This document shows positions 40,804-48,413 of a DNA stretch of 64,000 bases, in pieces; the stretch's first letter is position 1, and every line of letters begins with the position of its first letter. The translations under genes and the position numbers were made by a program. The stretch covers positions 41,171 through 105,170 of the forward strand of contig UQKQ01000009.1 in NCBI GenBank assembly GCA_900541645.1, given 5' to 3'. Below the pieces are notes generated by a model. That model was not told the origin of the DNA, made no database searches, and worked only from the letters and a program-made list of their open reading frames with translations. The stretch is from an uncultured Collinsella sp. (lineage in GTDB: Bacteria > Actinomycetota > Coriobacteriia > Coriobacteriales > Coriobacteriaceae).

Positions 40804-41247
40804 ATGGCAAAAGAGGGAAAGAAGCCGATCGGTAAGATTGTCCTAGGCGTCATCGTGGTGCTGGTTATTGTCGGTGCCGTGGGCTCTATGGGCGGCAACT
40901 CAACCGATTCGCCTGCGAGCGATTCGGCAAAACCTGCCGGGACGACACAGCAGGCTGAGGAGCAAAAAGAACCGCAAGAACCGTATACCATTGCTGACGA
41001 GGCTGAAGACACTTCCAATCAGTTTGCCTATAAGATCACGGGGACGCTGACCAATAACACGGACAAGGAAAAGAGCTACATTCAGATTGAGTATGTTCTG
41101 TATGATGCTGATGGCAACCAGGTTGGAACGGCTCTTGCAAACACCAATCATCTGAAGGCGGGCGGCTCCTGGAAGTTCGAGGCGCTGGGCACGGTGTCTC
41201 CCGATCAGGTCGCCAGTTGGGAGCGTTCGGACGTAAGCGGTTTTTAG
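40804..41247 (+). CDS. Membrane-anchored FxLYD-domain protein
   Basis: This 147-residue protein has a basic start, a membrane anchor at about residues 10-28 (IGKIVLGVIVVLVIVGAV), an acidic, low-complexity spacer, and a C-terminal beta-sandwich-like domain (GTLTNNTDKEKSYIQIEYVL, later GGSWKFEALG) matching the FxLYD pattern found in many exported proteins. The function is unknown; the domain probably sits outside the membrane. The ribosome binding site is in the right arm of the hairpin upstream. Confidence 0.75.
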   Translation: MAKEGKKPIGKIVLGVIVVLVIVGAVGSMGGNSTDSPASDSAKPAGTTQQAEEQKEPQEPYTIADEAEDTSNQFAYKITGTLTNNTDKEKSYIQIEYVLYDADGNQVGTALANTNHLKAGGSWKFEALGTVSPDQVASWERSDVSGF

Positions 41248-41279
41248 CATGTTGTATGCACTGGGGGAGGTGAAGTCGT

Positions 41280-41702
41280 ATGCCCGATAAAAAGCTGACT
41301 GACGAGTTACTCAATGAGCTTCTCGACGCGCCAAACATCGATGGCTATATCAAAGAACACGACTTTGCCGCCCCGTCGCTTTCGGACTACCTGAAGCAGC
41401 TACTGCAGGAAAAGGGCTTGGAGCGCTCGCGCGTGGTTCGTATGGCCGATCTCAATGAGACCTTTGGCTATCAGATCTTTACCGGTGCGCGGCATCCGAG
41501 CCGCAATAAGGTGCTGCAGATTGCCTTTGCGATGGCGCTGGCGCTCAAAGAAACCAACCGTGCGCTGACGGCTGCCGGGGTAAGCGTCCTTAACTGCAAG
41601 GACCGCCGCGATGCGATTATCATTTTTTGCATCGATCGCGGGTGCAGCCTCCAAAAGGTCAACGAGGAGCTGTATCGCTTTGGCGAGGAGACGGTGAGTT
41701 AG
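41280..41702 (+). CDS. HTH-domain protein paired with the kinase gene
   Basis: This 140-residue protein has a region resembling a helix-turn-helix (DYLKQLLQEKGLERSRVVRM then ADLNETFGYQIFTGARHPSR near residues 35-80), XRE-like in layout but divergent. It has no membrane segment. It starts after GGGGAGGTGAAG and ends 98 bases before the kinase start, so the pair is probably cotranscribed. It may be a regulator or substrate of the kinase, which is inferred from position alone. Confidence 0.7.
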   Translation: MPDKKLTDELLNELLDAPNIDGYIKEHDFAAPSLSDYLKQLLQEKGLERSRVVRMADLNETFGYQIFTGARHPSRNKVLQIAFAMALALKETNRALTAAGVSVLNCKDRRDAIIIFCIDRGCSLQKVNEELYRFGEETVS

Positions 41703-41800
41703 CGGCTGATATCTGAGCCGGCGGAGCTGCCGAACAACGATGCAAGCGAACGGGGCGCAGATGCCATGGGGTGTCTGCGCCCTGCGCTATGATGGAGGCT

Positions 41801-43180
41801 ATGGATACTCAGAGCCCAACATATTCCGATGACGAGCTGACCGCAGCGCTTGCCGAGCACCTGGCGTCGCTCGATCGCGACGACAGCTATCGCGTGGAGC
41901 GTGTACTTAAGCGCTCGTCCGTCGAAACAACCGAGCTCGTGTACTTTGAAGGAACCGGCGGTGGTTCGCTCGGTCCCTTTGTTCGTAAACGCATCGATGC
42001 CTCGGCTCAAATCGGCGGGGCATACGAGCGTCTGTTTGCCGCTCAGCGGGCAGGCAGGCGTTTTGAGCACCTGCCCAGAATCGTCGATTGTCGTCGTGTG
42101 GGCGACGAGCTCAACGTGGTTATGGAATACATCGAAGGGGAGACACTCGGGGCGCTGGTGGACCGTCTGGGAGCCACCCCCGATTATGCGCGTGAATTGT
42201 ATCCTGCCCTATGCGATGCCGTGGGCGAGCTCCATGCCGGTTTTGCAATGGTGGGGGAGACGTCGGCGCCGGTGATCCATCGCGACCTCAAGCCGTCGAA
42301 TATCATCGTGACAGGTGCCAACTATACGCCTGATGACGGCCTGGCATTTTCATCGCTGGTGATTATCGACCTGGGGATCGCGCGCGTATGGCGCGATGGC
42401 GCCGATGCTGACACCGTCAAGTTTGGCACGCGACCCTATGCGCCGCCCGAGCAGTATGGGTTTGGGCAGACGAGTGTGCGCAGCGATGTCTACGCACTTG
42501 GGGCCCTGTTGTTCTTTTGCTTGACGGGAGTCGACCCTAAACCAGGGCTCGACATGCGCGAGCAATGTGAGGCATGCGGCATTCCCACTCCACTTGCCGA
42601 TGCCGTCTGCATGTCGATGGCGCTCGACCCGGTCAAGCGTTTTGCGAGCGCGGAAGCGTTGGGACGGGCGACGCGCGCGGCATACGATCTAAGTCGCCCC
42701 GTGCGGCCTCCTGCGCCTGTGCTTGTCCGTACTCCGGCCTCGGAGACGGTGTTGACGCCCCAAGGACTCCAGAACCCCACAGGGCTTCCTAGGCCTGCCG
42801 CCTCCACTGCATGCGGTCTGCTCTCTCGCGTTCCGGAGTCTCTGGGGCGCATTTGGAATACGCTCGTCTTCTTCTCGCTGCTTGTGTTCTTTGCCGGAAG
42901 TCACTTTGCCGTCTTTCACCCCACGGGAGCAAACCAAAGCTACCCGACGTGGCTTCTCATAATCGAGTATTTTTTCTTTGTCGATGGCCTTATGGTGCTT
43001 ATGCATTTTGCGCTGTTCGACAAGCGTCGTCTTCGTCGGCGATTCGCGCTGCTCGACAGCTATCGCGGCAAGAAACTCGCGAAACTCTGGCTCAAGGCAT
43101 TGGGTGTGCTGCTCCTATGCATGATCGTCATAGTCGCGGTTGCCAATGCGACCGGCGTCGTCGATACCTCCGCTACCTAA
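41801..43180 (+). CDS. Hanks-type Ser/Thr protein kinase, membrane-bound
   Basis: This 459-residue protein has a kinase domain at about 30-310: VRKRI with the ATP lysine at Lys63, a catalytic loop IHRDLKPSN at 159-167, the metal motif as DLG at 190-192 instead of DFG, and YAPPEQ at 213-218. No clear glycine-rich loop is seen. C-terminal residues 350-450 hold about three membrane helices and a basic loop (DKRRLRRRF), with no extracellular PASTA repeats. Start at 41801 follows ATGGAGGC. The substrate is unknown; the preceding HTH gene is a candidate partner. Confidence 0.88.
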   Translation: MDTQSPTYSDDELTAALAEHLASLDRDDSYRVERVLKRSSVETTELVYFEGTGGGSLGPFVRKRIDASAQIGGAYERLFAAQRAGRRFEHLPRIVDCRRVGDELNVVMEYIEGETLGALVDRLGATPDYARELYPALCDAVGELHAGFAMVGETSAPVIHRDLKPSNIIVTGANYTPDDGLAFSSLVIIDLGIARVWRDGADADTVKFGTRPYAPPEQYGFGQTSVRSDVYALGALLFFCLTGVDPKPGLDMREQCEACGIPTPLADAVCMSMALDPVKRFASAEALGRATRAAYDLSRPVRPPAPVLVRTPASETVLTPQGLQNPTGLPRPAASTACGLLSRVPESLGRIWNTLVFFSLLVFFAGSHFAVFHPTGANQSYPTWLLIIEYFFFVDGLMVLMHFALFDKRRLRRRFALLDSYRGKKLAKLWLKALGVLLLCMIVIVAVANATGVVDTSAT

Positions 43181-43184
43181 AAGA

Positions 43185-43208
43185 AAAGGGCCCCATTGGG
43201 GCCCTTTG
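43185..43208. terminator. Terminator after the kinase gene
   Basis: AAAGGGCCCC, loop ATT, GGGGCCCTTT is a perfect 10-bp stem whose ends give A and T runs. It sits between convergent genes. Confidence 0.75.
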
Positions 43209-43217
43209 CAGTTGCAC

Positions 43218-44351
43218 TTAGATGCGGTTCATCTGAGCGGCGACTTTGTTGTACCAGTCCTGCCACGTGGGCGGGCAGTACTTTTTGGCTGCTGCCGGGG
43301 TAAGGGTGGAGCCGTAGTTGGCGCCCAGATAGGCAACGTGAGCGGAGATGCCCTCGCTCCAGCTGCCAAAGCTGCGCCAACCGCCGCCACGGGCACTCCA
43401 GCCCCAGGCGTTGTAAGAATTGGCGCAATAAGCACCCTTGGTGCTCTCGATGCAGGCGATGGCGGGGGACCAACGGGGGTCGACACCGGTATTCCAAGCG
43501 GCGACGGCAAAGTTATAGCCCTGGCCTGCCATGGGGGAGCCGGCGAGATAATTGTCGATGCGGCTCGTCCACTCATTAATGAACGAATCGTAATCGGAGC
43601 TACCGGTATTGGCGTTGTTCACCGTGGTGTCGATGGTGGTGTTGGTGTTGGTGGCCTGGCTGCTGGAATTGCTGCCGCTTACGCCCTCGCCCGAGAGCTT
43701 CTCGGCGGCAGCGGCCTTATCGGCCTCAAGCTTGGCAAGCTCGGCGGCATTTTCCTGCTCGGCTTTTGCCTGTGCCTCGCTGCGGAGCTGCTGGGCCTGT
43801 GCCAGCGCATCCTCGGCGTTTTTCTGCTCTGCCTCAAGCTGAGACTTGGCCTGCTGGAGCTCAGCCTTGTTCTGCTCGAGTTCGGTTTGCATGTTATTGA
43901 GCTGTTCGATCTCGTCGACGCTCGAGCTCGTGATCTGGTTGGTGTATTTGCAGGTCGTGATGAACTCACCCAGGCTCTGTGCGTTGACCAGGAAGCTCAC
44001 GATGGGATTGGTGCCCTTCTGATACTTGTACAGATCGCGCATGGCGGAGCTTGCCTTGGCCTGCTGCTCGGGAAGCTTGGCCTCGATTTCCTCGATGCTT
44101 GCCTCATTGGAGTCAATCTGCTTTTGCAGGTCATCGAGTTTGGTGCGGGCGTCGTTGTAGGCGCTCGTGGCGGCTTCGATCTTCTGCTGGGCTGCGGAAA
44201 GCTGGTCCTGCGTTGCCTGCGAGGCGGCATACGCCGCAACGGGGGAGAGCATCGGCGTGGCCGTCAGCGCAACGGCGAGCACGGCGCTCGTGATGATACG
44301 AGCCGGCTTCGACGCAATGAACGCTGCGGTGCGATGATTCGAATGCTGCAT
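43218..44351 (-). CDS. Secreted coiled-coil protein with C-terminal lysozyme-like domain
   Basis: This 377-residue exported protein has a signal peptide (cleavage near AAYAAS, about residue 43), long coiled-coil stretches at about 48-120 and 135-220 (QLNNMQTELEQNKAELQQAK), a Ser/Asn/Thr-rich linker and a C-terminal domain from about 265 containing VDPRWSPAIACIESTKGAYC. That segment has a Glu in lysozyme-like position, followed by NAWGWSARGG. The layout resembles CwlO-type cell-wall proteins, with the NlpC/P60 domain replaced. It probably cuts or organises peptidoglycan. The ATG follows AGAGGGAC. The C-terminal assignment is tentative. Confidence 0.7.
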   Translation of the reverse strand: MQHSNHRTAAFIASKPARIITSAVLAVALTATPMLSPVAAYAASQATQDQLSAAQQKIEAATSAYNDARTKLDDLQKQIDSNEASIEEIEAKLPEQQAKASSAMRDLYKYQKGTNPIVSFLVNAQSLGEFITTCKYTNQITSSSVDEIEQLNNMQTELEQNKAELQQAKSQLEAEQKNAEDALAQAQQLRSEAQAKAEQENAAELAKLEADKAAAAEKLSGEGVSGSNSSSQATNTNTTIDTTVNNANTGSSDYDSFINEWTSRIDNYLAGSPMAGQGYNFAVAAWNTGVDPRWSPAIACIESTKGAYCANSYNAWGWSARGGGWRSFGSWSEGISAHVAYLGANYGSTLTPAAAKKYCPPTWQDWYNKVAAQMNRI

Positions 44352-44412
44352 CCAGTCCCTCTGCAATCAATCGTAGGTTATGGTTCGAACGGTATTCTAC
44401 TACTGCTTTCGA

Positions 44413-44460
44413 CCTCAACTTGAACCTTAAAGGTTCCAAAGGGTCAAGTTGAACTTGAGG
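44413..44460. repeat. Nested dyad upstream of the coiled-coil protein gene
   Basis: TCAACTTGA (44415-44423) and TCAAGTTGA (44444-44452) flank the 13-bp palindrome AACCTTAAAGGTT (44423-44435). Such nested dyads are typical of MerR-family operators. A minus-strand -10-like TAGAAT lies downstream towards the gene. Confidence 0.45.
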
Positions 44461-44585
44461 CTTTGGCTTTGACCTGCAGTTATGATGAATTGTTGAGAAA
44501 CCATAGAGTTCAACTTTAACGTTACAGAGCTCTGTTTGAGAGGAGTTTTGGGCTGTAAAAGCCATCTCAACGTGGGGTTTTATAA

Positions 44586-45218
44586 CTACAGCGTGCCCTT
44601 CTGGCGAGCCTGCTCAATCTCTTCGAGGGCCTCGGCGGGGGTGAACGAACAGGTGGCGTCGCCGAGCTTGACTACCTGGATTTCGTCACCGGCGTTGGCC
44701 TCTCCGCCCTTTAGTACCACGCCGAAAACGCCCTCGTGGGGAAAGATGCAGTCGCCGGCGAGATAGTAGATGGCACAACGGGTGTGGCAGACCTTGCCGA
44801 TTTGGCTGATTTCGACAAGCACCTCGCTGCCAAGCTTGAGCTGTGTGCCCAAGGGGAGCGAGAGCAGGTTGATGCCCCGGGTTGTGAAGTTCTCCCCAAA
44901 GTCACCCTTGCGCACATCGAGTCCGCGGGCCTGCGCCGTCTGGATGGACTCCGCGGCTAAAAAGGAAACCTGACGGTGCCAATGTCCGGCGTGCGCATCG
45001 GTGGCGAGGCCAAATTGCTCTATAACGGTGTCGCGTCCATCGGCGACGGGCGACTTGCGAGTGCCCTTGTGTACCGACGTGTTGATCGAGACGATGTGGG
45101 CGGGTCCGTTGTAGGCGTCGTTTGCCGTGCACAGGGGAGCGGTCGCTTTCGCACGTTTCGCCAGCTCGCGCCTCGCGGCATTGAGGATGGGATTATCGGT
45201 CGGATGGTCTTGGGGCAC
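44586..45218 (-). CDS. MOSC-domain protein
   Basis: This 210-residue protein covers a MOSC domain: IVSINTSVHKGTRKSPV, DAHAGHWHRQVSFLAAESI, GDFGENFTTRGINLLSLPLG and the cysteine block GKVCHTRCAIYYLAGDCIF. MOSC proteins carry sulfur or assist molybdenum cofactor chemistry; the Cys in VCHTRC is a candidate sulfur carrier. Starts with GTG, with AAAGG upstream. No other molybdopterin gene is in the window. Confidence 0.85.
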   Translation of the reverse strand: MPQDHPTDNPILNAARRELAKRAKATAPLCTANDAYNGPAHIVSINTSVHKGTRKSPVADGRDTVIEQFGLATDAHAGHWHRQVSFLAAESIQTAQARGLDVRKGDFGENFTTRGINLLSLPLGTQLKLGSEVLVEISQIGKVCHTRCAIYYLAGDCIFPHEGVFGVVLKGGEANAGDEIQVVKLGDATCSFTPAEALEEIEQARQKGTL

Positions 45219-45256
45219 GTGCGCGCCTTTCGCTCGAGGATGTCAATACACTGAAT

Positions 45257-45298
45257 CCTACAACAATGGTAGGTTCATTGCCCGTTGTCATACAACGG
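45257..45298. repeat. Two short palindromes in the MOSC/ATP-grasp intergenic region
   Basis: CCTAC-N7-GTAGG (45257-45273) and CCGTTGT-CAT-ACAACGG (45282-45298) lie between the divergent genes. They are candidate operators; a promoter with TTGGGC (45367-45372) and TAGAAT (45391-45396) 18 bp apart faces the ATP-grasp gene. Confidence 0.4.
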
Positions 45299-45453
45299 TG
45301 AGCGCCGTCTTCGTGCTGGCCTTCGTGCTGGACGATTACGTCGATTGCCATAGATACGGTGGAGCTTTGGGCGCCGGCGGCTTGGCACGCTAGAATAAAT
45401 CAGTTGCGCAAAGACCGCCCCGTTGTGTGGGCAGTTCATGATAGGAAGTTTCC

Positions 45454-46710
45454 ATGGCATTGCAGTTTACAGAGCGCGAGTTCATTCCCGTGCTGCTCGG
45501 TGGCGACATCAACGCCTATTCGGTGGCGCGCGCCTTCTATGAGGAGTACCAGGTCAAGAGTCTGGTCTTTGGCAAGTATCAGACGGGTCCCGCGTACCGC
45601 AGCCAGATTATCGACTACACGCCCAACGTGGATATCGATACCATGCCCGTGATGCTCAGGACCGTCAACGGCATTGCCCAAGCGCATGCCGATAAGACGA
45701 TTGTCCTTGTGGGCTGTGGCGATAACTATGTTGCCCTCGTGGCTCAGGCCAAGGATGCCCATGAGTTGGCGGATAACATCGTCGCGCCTTACGCTCCCTA
45801 TAGCATGCTTGAGCAGTGTCAGAAGAAGGAGATCTTCTACGAGCTGTGCGAGAAGCATGGCGTGCCCTATCCGCATACCTTTACCTTCACCATGGCGATG
45901 CTGAACGCCCAAGGCGAGGCGCCTGCCGAAGTGCTCGACCAGATCGATTTTCCCTACCCGATGATTCTGAAGCCTTCTGACGGCATCATGTGGTGGCAGC
46001 ACGAGTTCGAGGGCCAGAAAAAGGCCTATGAGATTGCCGACCGTGCCGAGCTGGAACAGGTCATTCGCGACTCGTATGCCAGCGGCTACACCGACGACCT
46101 GATCTTGCAGGATCGCGTGCCCGGCAACGACGAGTACATGCGCGTGCTCACCAGTTATTCCGACCGTAACGGCAAGGTGCGTATGATGTGCCTGGGTCAC
46201 GTGCTGCTCGAGGAGCATCAGCCTCACGGTGTCGGCAACCACGCCTGCATCATCACCGAGCCCAATGACGAGCTCATGGGCGGCGTGCGCAAGTTGCTCG
46301 AGGACCTTCACTTTGTGGGCTATTCCAACTTTGACGTTAAGTACGACGAGCGCGACGGCTCGTTTAAGTTCTTCGATTTCAACACGCGCCAAGGTCGCAG
46401 CAACTACTACGTTACCAACAGCGGCTTTAACGTCGCCAAGTATGTGGTGGACGAGTATGTGTTCAACCGTCCGTTTGAGCCGGAGTTTGTGACGGCACAG
46501 GACGAGGCACTGTGGATGGTCGTTCCCATGGGCGTCGTCGACAAGTACGTCAAGGATCCCGAGTTGCGCGCGGAGGTGCATCGCCTGGACAAGGAAGGCA
46601 AGGGCGCCGACCCTTCGTTTATGAAGGGCGACTTTGTCTTTAACCGCTGGCTGCGCATGTGGCACACCAAGCTGCGCCACTTTAAGCTGTTCAAGACGTA
46701 TTACAAGTAG
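45454..46710 (+). CDS. ATP-grasp carboxylate-amine ligase, D-aspartate ligase-like
   Basis: This 418-residue cytoplasmic ATP-grasp enzyme opens PVLLGGDINAYSVARAFYEE, a style seen in D-aspartate ligases such as Aslfm of Enterococcus faecium. It has an ATP-binding lysine in MILKPSDGIMWW near residue 171, the Glu/Asn metal cluster in KFFDFNTRQGRSNYYV near residue 310 and EHQPHGVGNHACI. The next gene is an aspartate racemase, so ligation of D-Asp to the lysine of peptidoglycan precursors is the natural proposal. The pairing matches enterococci; substrate is inferred. Confidence 0.75.
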   Translation: MALQFTEREFIPVLLGGDINAYSVARAFYEEYQVKSLVFGKYQTGPAYRSQIIDYTPNVDIDTMPVMLRTVNGIAQAHADKTIVLVGCGDNYVALVAQAKDAHELADNIVAPYAPYSMLEQCQKKEIFYELCEKHGVPYPHTFTFTMAMLNAQGEAPAEVLDQIDFPYPMILKPSDGIMWWQHEFEGQKKAYEIADRAELEQVIRDSYASGYTDDLILQDRVPGNDEYMRVLTSYSDRNGKVRMMCLGHVLLEEHQPHGVGNHACIITEPNDELMGGVRKLLEDLHFVGYSNFDVKYDERDGSFKFFDFNTRQGRSNYYVTNSGFNVAKYVVDEYVFNRPFEPEFVTAQDEALWMVVPMGVVDKYVKDPELRAEVHRLDKEGKGADPSFMKGDFVFNRWLRMWHTKLRHFKLFKTYYK

Positions 46711-46794
46711 ATGAGTGCGGCGCCCGTCCGGTTTACATCGGGCGGGCGCGGGTATGATACGCGCAATTGCGCAAGCGTCACCAAGGAGGCGGCG

Positions 46795-47541
46795 ATGGAA
46801 AAGCTGGGAGTTATCGGCGGCATGGGCGCCGAGGCCACGTCGTATTACTACGACCAAGTGGTGCGCCACACGGCTGCTGCCTGCGATCAGGAACATATCG
46901 ACATGGTGGTGCTCTCCAAGTCGACCATGCCTGACCGCACGCTGGCCATTAAGACCGGCGAGCATGCCAAGCTGCTGGCGACCATGAAAGAGTGTGCCCA
47001 GGCACTCGAGTCGCTGGGCTGTGCGCACATTGCCGTTCCCTGCAACACGTCACACTACTTTTACGACCAGATCCAGTCGTTTACGAAGGTGCCGATTATC
47101 CACATGCCGCGTGAGTCGGTTCGCTATGCCCTTGCGGGTGCGGTGATGGGGGAGTGTGAGTTCGACCCCAACCTGAGTATGCCGGCCGAGCCGGTGCACA
47201 AGATTGGCATCATGGGAACCGACGGCACCGTGGGCGCGGGCGTCTACGGCCGCGAATGCGAGGCTGCGGGTGTCGAGGTTGTCTATCCCAGCGAGAAGCG
47301 TCAGAACGATGTGATGTCGCTTATCTACGATGATGTGAAGGCCGGACGTGAGCCCGATATGGATAAGTTCGACCGCGTGATGTGGGAGTTCGCCCGTAGC
47401 GGCTGCGACCGCGTCATTCTGGCCTGCACCGAGCTATCGGTGCTGCAGAAGTACCGAGAGATGCCCGAGATTACCCTTGACGCCATGGACGTCCTGGTGC
47501 GCGAATCCATCATCCGCAGCGGCGCCCCCTACCGCCTCTAG
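46795..47541 (+). CDS. Aspartate/glutamate racemase family protein
   Basis: This 248-residue protein has the two catalytic cysteines of the family in IAVPCNTSHYFYD near residue 83 and VILACTELSVL near residue 204, plus the N-terminal LGVIGGMGAEATSYYYDQVV. Such enzymes invert amino acids without a cofactor. It follows the ATP-grasp ligase by 84 bp on the same strand, and would supply D-aspartate. The start at 46795 follows AAGGAGG; a longer frame from 46711 lacks a site. Confidence 0.85.
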   Translation: MEKLGVIGGMGAEATSYYYDQVVRHTAAACDQEHIDMVVLSKSTMPDRTLAIKTGEHAKLLATMKECAQALESLGCAHIAVPCNTSHYFYDQIQSFTKVPIIHMPRESVRYALAGAVMGECEFDPNLSMPAEPVHKIGIMGTDGTVGAGVYGRECEAAGVEVVYPSEKRQNDVMSLIYDDVKAGREPDMDKFDRVMWEFARSGCDRVILACTELSVLQKYREMPEITLDAMDVLVRESIIRSGAPYRL

Positions 47542-47548
47542 CTTCCGA

Positions 47549-47581
47549 CCTGCCAAAAAGGGACAGGTTTATTTTGGTAGG
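47549..47581. repeat. 33-bp palindromic repeat, copy 3
   Basis: CCTGCCAAAA (47549-47558) and TTTTGGTAGG (47572-47581) are imperfect arms of a 33-bp palindrome whose core holds GGGACAGGTT. This core, in the same size of palindrome, is shared with the copies around the DUF2974 gene. Confidence 0.55.
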
Positions 47582-47600
47582 TTTTATCTGGTGAAACAGT

Positions 47601-47639
47601 AAAGGCCTCGGCTCGTTTGGTGCGAGCCGAGGCCTTTTG
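47601..47639. terminator. Strong bidirectional terminator
   Basis: AAAGGCCTCGGCTCG (47601-47615) and its perfect complement (47623-47637) have a 7-nt loop, with A and T runs outside. It lies between the racemase and the convergent EcfT gene. Confidence 0.88.
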
Positions 47640-47666
47640 CGTTGGGCGGTTGCTGTCGGTGGTGAA

Positions 47667-48413
47667 CTAGAAAAGGAAGCCGATGGAGATAAGGGCGATA
47701 CTGACGATAAGTACGGCGATATCCAGGCCTTTGATGGGGTAGCGCTTATACGAACTCGCACGCGTGCGCAGGTAGAAGCCGCGCTGCTCGGCGGCAAGCG
47801 CGGTGGCATCGGTCTTGCCCACGCTCGAAATAAGCAGTGGCACGCACAGCGGCAGCATGAGCTTGAGTTTCTTGACGGGATTCTTAGTGTCGTATTCTAC
47901 GCCGCGTGCAGTCTGCGCCTCCATGATGGCGTTCATTTCCTGGCCAAATACCGGCACAAAGCGCAGCGCCGTGGTAAAGGTGAAGGCATAGCGATATGGC
48001 ACGTGCAGCACCTCGACGCAGGCGTTGGCGAGGTCGTTGAGCTTGGTCACCATAAGCATGAGGATGAGCGGCAGCGCCACGCCCAACAGACGCAGGCAGG
48101 CCTTTGTTCCGGTGATGAGGCCCTCGTCGGTGACAAAGCCCCACACCACGTTGCCATCGCGCATAAAGGCCAGCTGGAGCACCAGCATGATAAGCGCGAG
48201 CGGAATCAGCAACTTGAGTAGCGAGAACAGACAGTTGACGACGCCGGCATAGGCACCCAGTACAAGGGTGAGTGCCAAAAAGCCCAGCAGCGCCACGTAG
48301 GTGTCGGACAAGAAGATGCCGATGATGATGGCGGCGGCGAGGCCCAGTTTGATGACGGGGTTCAGGCGATGCAGCAGCGTATCGCCCGGCATGTAGTCGA
48401 TGACGTTAACCAC
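47667..48413 (-). CDS. ECF transporter transmembrane component EcfT
   Basis: This 248-residue membrane protein has the EcfT layout: an opening (DTLLHRLNPVIKLGLAAAII), four to five membrane helices and two coupling motifs, QTARG in the 180s and ALAAEQRGFY about 35 residues later. It joins the ATPase subunits to the substrate-binding S component. GTG at 48413 is chosen (GAGGAG ten bases upstream), overlapping the end of the ATPase gene by eight bases. It is the last gene of the tryptophan-controlled operon. Confidence 0.88.
   Translation of the reverse strand: MVNVIDYMPGDTLLHRLNPVIKLGLAAAIIIGIFLSDTYVALLGFLALTLVLGAYAGVVNCLFSLLKLLIPLALIMLVLQLAFMRDGNVVWGFVTDEGLITGTKACLRLLGVALPLILMLMVTKLNDLANACVEVLHVPYRYAFTFTTALRFVPVFGQEMNAIMEAQTARGVEYDTKNPVKKLKLMLPLCVPLLISSVGKTDATALAAEQRGFYLRTRASSYKRYPIKGLDIAVLIVSIALISIGFLF

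Noticed and set aside
45436..47028. 530-codon minus-strand frame opposite the ATP-grasp and racemase genes
   Set aside because: It spans two real genes on the opposite strand and has no ribosome binding site.
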